Shown here: piece after piece, positions 1-11,035 of the stretch
How positions within the stretch are numbered: position 1 is the first letter of the stretch
Layout of the letters: each line of letters begins with the position of its first letter
DNA from: Mesaphorura yosii
Lineage: Eukaryota > Arthropoda > Collembola > Poduromorpha > Tullbergiidae
Length of the DNA stretch: 64,000 nt
Assembly (NCBI GenBank): GCA_009869945.1
Contig: WIXG01000001.1
Location: 906,416-970,415, forward strand
Direction: 5' to 3'
The notes under the pieces: model-generated
The model's database searches: none
Told to the model about the DNA's origin: nothing
Seen by the model: only the letters and a program-made list of their open reading frames with translations
Position numbers and translations under genes: made by a program

Positions 1-3000
1 TGGACACCCGTACTATTTTTGCACAACTATTGAAGCCAGAAACTTGGTAATAAATCCTCCGAGGAAGAAACGTAAGATTGCAATTGACGCGAAGCAGAAG
101 GAAGAGGTGATTCACCTTATGTTAATCAGTCATATGCAAAGTGAATGAATCTTATGAGAGATGTCGAATGCTTAGGAAGCATGGGACAAACTTTCTTCGA
201 TCGTGCCGCGGAAATGGAAGAGTTTGGGAAGCGAAGTCGAGGTTGACGAGCAAATTGTAAAGAACAGCCGACCATTGGTAAATAAGATTTCCTTCCTAAT
301 CTGTTGAGAAATCGAAACTCTTCTTGCAATTACCTTCCAGCTTACCGTATTCGCGTACCGATTCCTCGAACATTTTGGCCGTCCTGTCGAATTTGCTGAC
401 TGGACTGAGGAAAACAATAAGAACGTATACGTCGAATTCCGGTCAATGCCACAGGCTGAGTTTCCGTACATTGAATCGCTTGAAGTTGACGTTGGAGTTC
501 AAGTAGTTCAGGAAAAAACTACGTCCAGTTCTCAAACCGGATACTCATTCAAGCGGAACAAAATAGTCCAGTACGAGAACCAGTTTCTGGATCTCGAAAA
601 AGCGCAGGTACTGGTTGACCTGCCTGTTGAGAAAATTACAAAGGTAATTTGTATTTTTGTTCTTGTCTAAAATCTTTCTCAAACTTTTGTATTACCAACA
701 GAGAACGAAAGCTCTTCAACGTGCCTTGATTCAAAATGAGGCGTTGAATGCCACGCCTTACGACTGCCAGAAACTAAAGGCCTCAAAGGGCCAAGAGGTC
801 GAGGCCAACGAACCGAATCTGCTTCAAGAGTACCAAGCATACAACCATCTCAAGCATTCAAAGAACCGTTGTGTGACGAAACTAAGCTTTCATCCGACTC
901 TGGAAGGTGCGGGCCAAATAATTCTAGCAAAAGTTCAGACCAGCAACCATGCATGCTTGACTCGTTGCAGATATCGTCATTACCTCAATCTGTGAGGACG
1001 CCACCTTTGACGCACGCATCGATCTCCACTCAAAAACACTCATGGAGCCCAACTTTGTCCTTTTCTGGAATTTGAGGGAACCTGTCCACCCGCATCTTAT
1101 GCTTGATGCACCCAGCGACGTATTTTCATTTCAAGTCAGCCCTACCGATCCACAAATTATTTGCGGCGGCTGTGCCAATGGTCAGGTCGCCCTCTGGGAT
1201 TTGGGACGACTTTACAATGAATTGAAAGCGCATATTCAAGACCGAAAGACGCAAAATTCGAAGGATGTTGAGAAGAAAGCTGGAGGCTTTCTGGAGAAGC
1301 TGAAGGACAAAACCGAGAAGTACGAGTGCCCGCTCTTGGCGCCCGTCGCCCTGTCAAACTTGGATCACACTCACAAGAAGGCGGTTACTTCGATCTGCTG
1401 GCTACCGACGCACGTCGAACTTGGGAAGAATGGAACTCTGTACGAGAATACGATCGGAGGGAAAAGTGTGCAGTTCCTTAGCACTGCGGCGGATGGAACA
1501 ATATTAGTGTGGGACCTCCGCGCACCAAAAGCTGGACAAGAAGAGTACGAAGTCGATGCGAGCAAAGATATCATCAAAGGCAATCCGTGGGTGCATCTAC
1601 AGAATAATTTGTGGAAGTATTCTATAAAGGTAAGTAATCACGGCTCCAAATCCACAAAGATGCATCGATGTATGAACTATAAAGGAATTATGATTCAGTT
1701 TCTTCTCGACGATGGGAGTGGCACAATGTTTGCGTCAATTCTGTCATTGTCGGAGCCAAACAAAGGTAACAACTGATAAGACCCACGTGTCATTCGAGCA
1801 GCGTTGAATCGTTTGTGGTACAGGTGAATTGGCTTCAACGGACGCTCGACCATCCTTCGCGCTGAGCACAAGTGAAAACACCAGTGTCTCATTGCAGTCT
1901 AACAAAGGTCTCATTGCTGGGGCCGGATCTTCGGGCGAGGTCAGACCTTCCATTTTGTCAACGTCATCGAAACACTCTGCCACGAGCGCTGCGAGTGCCG
2001 GAGAGCCACGCGAGAGTGTCGAAGGCGAGGAACACAGGCCGAACATTGCGATGACTGTGACAGACGACGGTGAACAAGGTGGAAGTTTACGGGTTTCGAA
2101 TGCGCTGACCTCAATTTTTATTGGGACGGAGAACGGGCAGGTGGGATTGGTGGACTGGCTGAAGGATAAAGATGGATCGATTGTTCAGTCGGCGACTATT
2201 ACGCGAAGTGAGCCCAATGCACTCTGCCACAAAGTATACGAATATTAAATGATCGTCTGATTTCCTGCAGCCTGTCAAAATATGTACCTGGACTTGGCGC
2301 ATGACGGCTCAATCACTTGCATTGCCAGATCACCGTTTTATAATAGTTTGATTCTTGTCGTTGGTGGAGGTACAATCTCGATATGGAAAGAAAACTCAGG
2401 AGTAAGTTTACAGAAGGAGAATGAACAAATGATAATGAGCCTGACCATGTATTGGAGGATTGTTGTAATCTAGCACCCGCTCGTGGCCACAGGCGGTAGC
2501 GAATATTTTCCATGGGTGGGCTGCTTCTCAAACACGCGACCAGCTGTTTTCTTTATCGGTACCAGAGAAGGCGCCGTCCAAGTGTGGGATTTAACACAGA
2601 AGAGCCACGCTCCTGTTCTAATCCAGCATATTTCTCCCGGAAGAATTACTTCTTGCGCGCTGCCCAAAGTGGGAATTGGAAAGAAACCATTTATTGCGTT
2701 CGGGGACTCGGTTGGGAATGTTTTCGCAATGATTCTCCCGAGAGTTTACCACAACCCGACCCAGCAAGAGAATCTCATGATGCTGGAGCTGATGAACAGG
2801 GAGGAGAAGAGGCTGACGAGCTGGACGGCCGAAGCGGAAGTATGTGACCCAAAAATCAAGGCGATTCACGCCGCGTGGAAGGAAGCACGAAAAACAGTAA
2901 GACATTTTCCAGCCGTAAAGGTATCAATGCAATGCAGAGAGATACCTCACCTAGTTATAACGATTTTAGAGCACAGAGACCGAACAGCTGATGACCGAGT

Positions 3001-3155
3001 TGAAGTTGGAAGATCGACTGGGAAAGGAGTACGCGCAATTCTTGGAATTTGAAGCCGGGTTAGTCTCCGCACTTAAGAACACTGAACCGGCCTTTGAGCA
3101 AGACCGAGAGAGAGATGTGGAAGAGGAACTTGAGGAGCTGGTCAAAGAACGATAA
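1..3155 (+). CDS. DNAI3: Axonemal dynein intermediate chain 3 (WDR63-like), 3' part
   Basis: The gene enters the window already in frame (codons begin at base 2), so its 5' end is missing. Exons read include 2-106, 176 to about 280, about 322-642, about 703-908, about 970-1629, and further exons to a last one ending at TAA 3153-3155. The protein is collinear with vertebrate WDR63: an N-terminal segment with KSLGSEVEVDE, then WD repeats with signatures such as NFVLFWNLREPVHPHLML, GGCANGQVALWDL, ADGTILVWDLRAP, GGGTISIWKE and REGAVQVWDL, then an acidic charged C-terminal helix. The family is an intermediate chain of an inner-arm dynein of motile cilia and flagella; in an arthropod that would mean sperm axonemes. 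A Ser-rich, low-complexity insert (about 1850-2040) lies between the middle WD repeats. It ends tail to tail with GNL3. Confidence 0.85.
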
Positions 3156-3191
3156 TGGCCTCGCGCCTCGGCGTAGCAACTAGATATTATT

Positions 3192-3236
3192 TTTATTGCC
3201 GATAAAAATAATCTGGCCCTAATTTAGTGCAATAAA
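3192..3236. terminator. Overlapping poly(A) signals of convergent DNAI3 and GNL3 genes
   Basis: The two stop codons are only about 107 bp apart. A plus-strand AATAAA lies at 3231-3236 for DNAI3 and a minus-strand AATAAA (TTTATT on plus) at 3192-3197 for GNL3. Each signal lies beyond the other, so the two 3' UTRs should overlap antisense. Signals are seen directly; cleavage sites are inferred. Confidence 0.5.
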
Positions 3237-3262
3237 TGATAACTAACAATTGTATATAATAA

Positions 3263-5384
3263 TTAGAAAGTGAAGTCATCCACCATTTTTGCTAACGCCT
3301 CCGCCTTCTTGGTTGATTTTTTCTTAGACTTCCGGATCTTTTTGTTGAATTGCTTCTTTGTAGCGACAACGCCAACTGTGCTGGGTTTCTTTACCAAATG
3401 AGGATGCGTATCATTAAATTCTTGCTTCAGCTTCTTCCTTTCCTTGGCATCAAGAACTTCGGTATTCACAGCAAAAGACACCTTCTTCTTTGCGGTTTTG
3501 CTGCGAGAGCCACGCTGTGTGCTCGCTTCATCGTCATCCGATTCCATAACTTCATCATGGTCGGAATCTGACTCGGCGTCATCTTCCATTTCGATATCTT
3601 GACCGGACGTAAAATTGTCAAGTGAAAATTCTTTCGATAAAGACGTAAGAATGGCAGAATCCTGCACTGGATCAGGCACGTAGTTGAATTCAGGAGTTTC
3701 GGTGAAAAACCTTATCGTGCCACTGAAAACAACGAAGTTTATTAATTAATTGTTGTTTCGTCAATAGTATCAAATAATGGGGAACAGAAGGACTTACATA
3801 TGCCAGTCGTGGATGATTTTCTGCTCGGCTGCCGCCACATTTGGCAGCCCACCCTTTTTTATCTGACCGAACTTGGAAGCGACCTGTGACAAAAATTCGT
3901 CAACATTTTGGAATTCCGGTATCCCATACTGGAGCATCAGAGTCGTTCTTGGAACTCGGGCAACAATAGTTTCTATTGATATTCCATCTTTTCCTTTGTC
4001 TTTGTCAAAGCACACGCCGGGTGAATCGATAAGCCGTAGCTTCGAATCCAAATGAACAACTTGGCAAGCCCTGCAGCAAAAATCAATTGAACGTTTTTCT
4101 TTTTCCTTCTAAACCTTGCAACTTGTAATACTTGCCTTGTAACTCCTGGTTTGGCACCTACATTACAAGCCTTGGATCTTTTTAATGAATTTATCAGTGA
4201 ACTTTTCCCAACGTTGGGCGTGCCGATTACCCCAACAGTGAGACCGCCAGCAGAATCCCTCGCCCATGCGCCAAGCAACCCCATCAAATCAGAGACGCCG
4301 ACACTCTTCTTGGTTTCCATTGCATCTTGATTTGTGACGGTTGCGATCGAACCAAATCTGTCCTTTTGTTTCTGTGTATTTGATTTGAACGGAAGAACAC
4401 TGCAACCGACCCTGGAAGATATAAATACAATTGGCTTTCGTGGGTCGCAATCTCGCAAAATTGGGGAATATTTCGATAAGTTGAGCTCGTACGTTTGTTT
4501 TAAATACGCTATCCATTTCTGAAGATTATCCAGCGGCACCAAATCACATTTGTTTAGAACAATCATTAATTTCTTGTCGGTGGAATTGCGGACAAGTTCT
4601 TCGGCTTCATCGCTACGAGTGCCCAAGGGGTCACGAGAGTCTAGTACTTGTATAATTACATCGGACTCGGCGATAACCTGTTAAAAACCCAACACCGTTC
4701 TTCATTCTGAGCAAAGGTTAGGTTTGGAATTATGTTAAAAGTCAAAGCGAACCTGTTGAAATTCTCGGTAAAAGGCCTTCAGACTGGAATCACTTTGTCC
4801 ATTCTTTTTCGCCTTTTGCTGCTGTTGCTCGAATTTCTCAAACTGATATCCGCGTTCTTCAGCCTTCTTCCGCAAGTCTTCAAAACTTGTTACAGCTTTC
4901 TTCTCCTTCACATCTCCAGCATTTAGCTTAACTGCACTACTCTTTGTGAGCGCAGTTGAGTCCGCCTGAGCTCCTCCTGTAGCTGCTGCCGCCTTCTGAG
5001 CTTCCTTCTTAGCCTTGCGTATCTCACGTACCTCCTCCTTCCTTGCTTCCTTCTGAGCCTTGATTTTATCGCGTAAATCCTTCGCCTCGGTCAGAATCTG
5101 GAGCTTGAATGGACAATCACTGGGCACGGTAATTGTCTTATTCTTCCGGTGCTTGGCTTTTAGTTTAGTCTTTTCAATCTTCTTCAACTTCTTATTGTGC
5201 TCGCGTATTTTCTTTTCAATCTTGTACCGCCTTGCGGCTGGAACCCGCTTCGATTTGCTTTCTGAAAACAGCAACGATAATAATATTAATCTGATCAACC
5301 ACCAGGTGTCCACGAATCCCTTCAAACCACACGGCACACGGGCCATGTAATATGCTCTGACTTACTCAAGAATTTCTTCACCAT
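3263..5384 (-). CDS. GNL3: Nucleostemin-family nucleolar GTPase (GNL3)
   Basis: Five exons (5384-5366, 5261-4753, 4677-4136, 4070-3798, 3722-3263) give 600 codons. The start MVKKFL is split from a basic GN3L/Grn1-type N-terminus (KRVPAARRYKIEKKIREHNK) followed by a Lys/Glu-rich coiled coil. Next comes a circularly permuted GTPase with motifs in the family order: DSRDP, G4 NKCD, then G1 GTPNVGKSS, G2 PGVTR and G3 DSPGV. The C-terminus is acidic then very basic, ending KKSTKKAEALAKMVDDFTF. This protein acts in nucleolar ribosome assembly and growth control. Exon 3 must end in ACAAG before GCAAGT, a GC-AG intron, because only that restores PGVTRACQVVHLDSKLRLID in frame. Confidence 0.9.
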
Positions 5385-5956
5385 ATTGTCTGGCTCTCGT
5401 ACTGGATTCCTTTACCTCGTTAGTAGTCTTCTGTTACTCGCGCACGTGTTATCACGCGTGTCGCCAATTAGTTAATTCAATACTGCTGAAGAATTTCTAA
5501 CTGAATTTAATGCCGTGTTGTACGTCAGTCTTTTTGTGACTCTGTGCTGCACACACATCAACTATTCAAAAGCCGCACGAGGTTTGCGAATCTCATTCAT
5601 AAACGAACCACTCAAATGAGGCTGAATGCAAGGATGAACAGGCAAGAAGGTAAGATGCATTGGAACGTTCATTATTTATCCGTTGGAACAGGAATATCTA
5701 TTTTTTAATTTTCAGAACTGATTCTAATTTTTCGAATGCTCTGTGTTATTTTGATAATATTGCATCGTACATAAACTTGATTTCTTCGATTTCGGTTATT
5801 GATTTCAGATTGCTTGGGCATATAAAGGCCACAATGTCCAAATACCGTGATTGGAGCTTTTGCATATTGCACTTGCTACTGATTGATTTGGTTAGAGTGC
5901 TTGTTTGGTTATTGGTGCAACAGGCATAGAAGTAACTTGCACAATGGCCAAATTCT
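5385..5956. other. Intergenic: GNL3 upstream region and 3' flank of the OTC-like gene
   Basis: AT-rich sequence between the 5' end of GNL3 and the end of the carbamoyltransferase-like gene. A plus-strand open frame at 5660-5929 has no recognisable domain or coding character. I see no gene here. Confidence 0.5.
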
Positions 5957-7587
5957 CTATTCCACCCCTTGAAATCTTGGTCTCTCTACGCTTGGAGTAA
6001 AGTTTGAAGTATTCGCAACCATTATAGCCTGTTCGGGATCACAAACATTAATTAAATCAATAATGATTATCAAGCAATTAGCAATGCACTTGCACTAAGT
6101 AACAAATACCTTGATGATCCACTCGAAATTGGCAATTGCAGTCCACACGAGAGATTGCTTCGAATGAATTAGCTCAGGTGCAATTTTTGTTGGACTCTTG
6201 TACACATCGTGATGAAATAACGTCCAGTCCAAATCGGCTTCTTTCACGTCCTGTTATTCATATTGGAGATTTTTATTAATTTACAGTCAGCCGAGAACAA
6301 CGTGATTCGTGAACGACTGTAAAAAGGTCATTCACTCAGCCGACTCAGCTGATTACCTTCACAGTAAGATAAACTTCAGATAAATTGTGAAAACACGTCG
6401 AAATCGTGTTTGACCGAAAAATTGCATCTGCCATGTTATCACACTGATGAAATTCAGTATTGTACTCTCTGGCGAGCTTCAAGCCATTCTCCAGAGTCAA
6501 TTCAGGCAATTTCTGCACAAAATACGCAAATTCTCATTACGAATAATATCGCAACATATGACTCAATTGCCACTCACTCCATCACAAACATATCGAAAGT
6601 GAATGCCTAACTTCGGAAGTAGAGTTGCGTACGTATTGAGCAAGGGATTGTTATCTGAAACAAAAAGGGACACGTATAAGCTTTCGTTATTACATTCCGC
6701 AAGCCAGAAGGACGAACCTGGTCCGATGTAAGAGAAAGTTAGCCTTCGAAGAAAACCGTAGTACTCTTGCAGAGAAAGACACTCAGCCAGGGCTACGCCC
6801 AGCGCCGTTTCGTTCGACCGCAGGTTCACAACAGGCACCGTGCTCCCACGAGCAATCTTCTCATAGTCTTCTTGTGTCCACCTTGGCGCCTCAATGAAAA
6901 TTATGTCTGCCGCTGCGGAAAGAGATCTGGAATTTCCAAATGTAACGATTGAGTTAATGATCAATCAGAGTTCTCAGATTTCATGTCAGCGTCTCACCTT
7001 CCGAAAAACTCCAAATCTAACAACGGATTAATATCACTGTCATGCAGGCATGTGGCGACAGCACCAACTCTTCGAGTCGCATTGAGGATCGACAGTTTTG
7101 TGATTGGATCTTCGAAGATACAAAAGGCACTTTTCCCCTCACAGATCTGACTCACGCCTTTCTGCATTTAGAAAGGAATTTTAAGTGTGTAATGCCCTGC
7201 AAGGGTGGTACCTGGTAAGCTACTGATTTTGGGGTACTTTTGTCGCTTTCAAGTCCAAGGCCGTCCAGAGCAGAGTCAAGATGTCATTTGTGGAGTAAGT
7301 GTCGAAACCAAGCAAGTCCCTCCCTTTCAACTCACTGAGAAAGTTTCCAAATTAACTTTCAAACTTCTTTCATTCGCAGTTAATGTCTTGTTGAAGTACC
7401 TGGGAAGTTGGGGCGTCATTGCCGCCGTCAGTTGAGCACTTGCATAGCGAATAGAGGAGGTGCATGAGCAAATTCCACTACGAGCCCTGAGCCGGGAGTT
7501 TTCTCTTAGCGTGTGATGTGCACACATAGCGTTGAACGCTGTGGCAGAATTTATCTTTGTCATCTTCCTCAAATTTTGGAGCATCAT
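5957..7587 (-). CDS. Ornithine carbamoyltransferase-like protein without catalytic motifs (probable mitochondrial pseudoenzyme)
   Basis: Eight exons (7587-7400, 7334-7238, 7161-6998, 6926-6718, 6654-6578, 6512-6357, 6250-6110, 6028-5957) give 368 codons in perfect phase. Order and length match OTC from LKGRDLLGFDTYS (human LKGRDLL) through EGKSAFCIFE, LAECLSLQEYYG, LTFSYIGPDNNPLLNTY and LDWTLFHHDV to the end NFTPSVERPRF (human DYSPQLQKPKF). The N-terminus is rich in Arg, Ser, Thr and Asn with few acids, consistent with a mitochondrial presequence; an open frame continues upstream to 7758 but lacks presequence character. The residues that bind carbamoyl phosphate and ornithine are changed: STRTR is replaced by PITKLS, the HPxQ site by ETALG, the D-x-SMG loop is gone, and HCLP is HHDV. 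Fold and expression look preserved (no stops, clean splice sites), so a non-catalytic role is inferred rather than decay. Confidence 0.8.
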
Positions 7588-8068
7588 CTTCCCTCCTGAG
7601 AAGTATGAATAAAAATCGGCATTAGGAAATATCAGGCATTCATGTGATTTTTGATGACAGGAACAGGTCAACCAGTAAAATGCGCATCGCGTGGGTTCTC
7701 CTTGTGCCCAATTTCCAGTTAAATCGTTAATTGGATTGCTCAAGGCTGGGTATTCCATTTTCAGTTTGCTACTGTCAAGTGGCCAACAACCGAGTGATAA
7801 AGTAATTGGTGTTTTCCCATCAAGTAATCAAAATTTAAATACTCAAGTGCTCTTGTACTAGATATTAAAGGCCGAACCAGAGGACAACGGGCACTCAATG
7901 AAGTACATGATTCGAGTAATTACAGAGGAACAAAGGGTCGAGTGGGTTGTGGCGTGGTACGGTGCCTTCGCATTAAAACACCCTCGCCACCGAGTCGTAG
8001 ACCTTCAGTAGTGAATGCTCAGTCACTTGTCACTTCAATACAGTGAGTTGTCAATCAGGAAATTACAA
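7588..8068. other. Divergent promoter region of the OTC-like and allergen-repeat genes
   Basis: The two genes are transcribed away from each other from this stretch of about 480 bp. A TTCAGT initiator-like site occurs near 8004-8009. I found no clear TATA box and no other gene. Confidence 0.35.
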
Positions 8069-9605
8069 ATGAAGCTGGCGGTGGGGCTCCTTTTTGTCAC
8101 CCTCGTCTCATTGGGAGCCGCTTTACCGCCACATTTCTCTCGCACACGCCCTAAAGCGAGTCTGCGAAATCAACACTCGGCAGCCTGCTCGTACGTTGCC
8201 GAAGATGGAACTCAACCCGCAGCCGTCAATTTGAAACCTCTTCTGGACAAGTACTATGCACTCCTCGATTTTGATGACATGGAAGATTTCATCCGAGAAA
8301 AATTGGAGTCAGATGACCCGGACAGCCGAAAACTGTTGGAATACTTTTTTAGCGATGGAGCGAAGAGAATTGTCGACTATCTTTGGGAGGATCCAGAGTT
8401 TCCTGCCGTAAGATAACAAATGAAACACACTCTGCATGAAAATTCTGACGAGCTAAAACGAAATTCTGTTATCTGTAGTTAATTAAATGGGGCTACGATA
8501 ATGGACTGACAAACATCTACAACGAACTGAAAAAACTGCACGAGATATTTGGCTGGAGACAAATCGGTCTGCAGAATGAGATCCAGATTCAACATGTTGA
8601 GAAAGAAACACACAAAAGACGCCCGCGCTCAATCGGAGACCTCGTCGATGAGTTTGGAGAGTTAATTCCAATGGACCAGATGATCAATCTAACCCTGGAG
8701 CTGCTCGCAATGGGGGACGAGACACTAATTGCGCTGATCACAAGATTGAGTTGCACAGAATTGGGATCGCTGTGGTTCCGCGTGAAAGAGTTGCATGAAG
8801 TGCAAGACTATTTCAGCTTATTACGGGAGGAAGGAGTTTCCATCGATCACTTCATCACTTTCTTAGAATCTATATTTGGATGGAGAGAATTTCCTCAATA
8901 TCCCAAAACTCACGTCAAACACGACGCCGCGTACAATCTGGCTGCAGCATGGGAGAGAATTCTTGCAGTGGTTGACGTCGCAGGACTGAAGGAATACTGG
9001 AGGGAATTCCAGACCTTACATTGCGGACAGAATGCGCTGGACTACGTGCGAGGTCAGGACTTTGGTCAACTGATAACAGATTTCTACAAGGAGAAACATT
9101 TCATAAATGTACGCAAGAAACGCATTTGAACTGCTGATACTGACCAAAATGCATATGCATTCAACGCGATTCTTACTTGCAATTGCAGATTATGGACTGG
9201 ACACAATCGCACGGCCTGGACCACCTTTACGAGTTTATCGCCTCGGTTCATACTGAGCTTAGTATTGCGAAACCGCCTTACCCAAGACAAGGCGAAGGTG
9301 CAGCCCAACAGTGCGCTTCAGAAGAATGGGTCAACATCAGATCCATTCTGAATACACTCATCCCGCAAGAAAAATTAAGCGATACGATTTACGAACTGAT
9401 AAAGCGAGACGAGTCGGTTCAGAAACTGCTAGAATTGCTTGCGGCCAACCAAGTAGACTCTGCCTATCACCACTTCATTAAGCAGAAACCTTATCAGATT
9501 TTTATGCAAAAGCTACGTGATGCTGGCTTCAAAATCGATGATTTCATCACCATTGTTGAAGCGCTAATGGGATGGGACAATCGACCAAGACATAACCTTT
9601 TATAA
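8069..9605 (+). CDS. Secreted insect-allergen-related repeat protein (microvillar / G12-like)
   Basis: Three exons (8069-8407, 8479-9108, 9189-9605), all phase 0, give 461 residues. A signal peptide (MKLAVGLLFVTLVSLGAA) precedes four helical repeat units. The units share the family pattern of an acidic L-x-x-L-I-P start, a central helix and a terminal hydrophobic-Phe-Gly-Trp: HEIFGW, SIFGW and EALMGW are seen, the third unit being more degenerate. These belong to the insect allergen-related repeat family (midgut microvillar and cockroach Bla g 1-type proteins), secreted or lumenal gut proteins thought to bind lipids. An in-frame ATG at 8015 exists but lies just after an initiator-like TTCAGT and would bury the signal peptide, so 8069 is preferred. 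No dibasic processing pattern between units was noticed. Confidence 0.75.
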
Positions 9606-10425
9606 AACGGAAACGGATCCCCGATGCAACGCTGAGAATAAGTTTTGACATACCTGCAACCATTTAAAATGCCCTTGCTACAAAATTAAATTCACGAATC
9701 AAATTGACTAAATGATCATTTACTGTACCTGCATTCATTGTCGTAGATGATGCTCGCCACGTCCCCACCGGTTCTGGTGTGTGATATTAGATCTCTTGTA
9801 CGCAGTAAGTTTGAATCTTCACATTTCTTACATATCACATTTTCGTGGAACATTAAACATTACACTTAACAGTCTAGCAGTGCAGCAAATTAAATTGCAA
9901 TTAAATCGAATTGTGAATGCGTAGAATTTGTTTACTTCCTTCGCTATTGTTTATTTACACTCTCGATTTCGAACTCATTCGTTTTTTGCGCATAATTTCA
10001 TGAATCACAATGCACGCGTAAACAAAGTATTTGTGTTGACTACGACGACAGCAAAAAGTTGAGATTCTTGCAATTCAGCCTATTCAGCGTTGTTAATTTA
10101 ATGTTGGAATTCAAACCAGTGCGTATGGTTTGGCACATATTATAAATTCGTATTTGCATCACAAACATTGCACGTCAACCGAATGATTCACAACTGGGTG
10201 GGCGATAGACTCATACTTTCTGATAAGATAAAGAACTCATTTAACGAATCGTGACACGAACGTAAAGTGTGAAGGGCAGGTGGTAGCGGTGAGTGTGAAT
10301 GCTGATAGTGTTGAAGAAGTACATAGTCAATTAGTCAGATAAGTCAGATTCCATTCATTTTGTCATTGTATGAAATACTTCGCAAGAACGCCCAGTATTG
10401 AGTTGACACTGACACGTAACACCTC
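9606..10425. other. Intergenic, no gene seen
   Basis: AT-rich sequence between the allergen-repeat gene and the I9-domain gene. Open frames are short and lack recognisable motifs. It probably holds the 3' UTR of the former and the promoter of the latter. Confidence 0.5.
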
Positions 10426-11035
10426 ATGTCTAAATACGTTGGAATTCTCTTCACTCGCCTCTGTCTCTCACTTCTAATTGGAATTCTGGCAATAAAGTCG
10501 ACAGTGATTTGCGATAATTGTTTCACTCCGGAAAAGTCTTGTCAACCACACTCTACAGGTAAGAACACTCATACTAAAGTCACTGTGTAGGGTAATGACG
10601 ATTTTGACGATCTTAATTCTAATGATTTTAGACGACAGACTCACGAACTTCATGGCCAATAGCAACAAAATCAGCCCCGTCGTTTTGGAGGAGCTTGCAT
10701 CAGCTCCCCACACCGAGATTCTCGTCAGCTTGAAGTCCGACACGTCAGCCGTCCTGGACAAACTTGCATCGACAGAGTTTGCAACCCGAGGCGAGAGAGC
10801 CACTGCTGTGTCCAATGCCCTGAAGGAGCACGCCGAAAGAGAGCAAAAGCCACTGCTCGATCACCTGAAGACTCGTGGCTTGGAGGTGCAGTCAATGTGG
10901 ATCAACAATCAGATTTTTGTTAAGGGAGCCAAGAAAGAGGACGTGGAGTGGCTGGCAGCGCGAGACGAGGTGAAGGAAGTGAAGGAGAACGGCAGAATCG
11001 TGTTGGATGATCCTATCGTGCCTGACCCTCAATGA
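10426..11035 (+). CDS. Secreted stand-alone I9 (subtilisin propeptide-like) inhibitor domain protein
   Basis: Two exons (10426-10558 and 10632-11035) give 178 residues. Exon 1 encodes a signal peptide (LCLSLLIGILAIKSTVIC). The rest matches the propeptide domain of subtilases (inhibitor I9): a first strand TEILVSLKSDTS, a long helix with RATAVSNALKEHAEREQK, QSMWINNQIFVKGA, then a second helix and EVKEVKENGRIVL. In subtilases this domain folds the protease and blocks its active site with its C-terminal tail. Here the chain stops at DDPIVPDPQ and no peptidase S8 domain follows in any frame to 12477. It could be a free protease inhibitor like fungal POIA1 or Pbi2, or the detached 5' part of a bacillopeptidase-type gene copy. 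Confidence 0.7.

Noticed and set aside
7588-7758. Upstream extension of the OTC-like frame to an ATG at 7758
   Set aside because: The extension is Trp/Cys/Pro-rich and unlike a mitochondrial presequence, whereas the segment after 7587 has presequence composition; it remains possible as 5' UTR.
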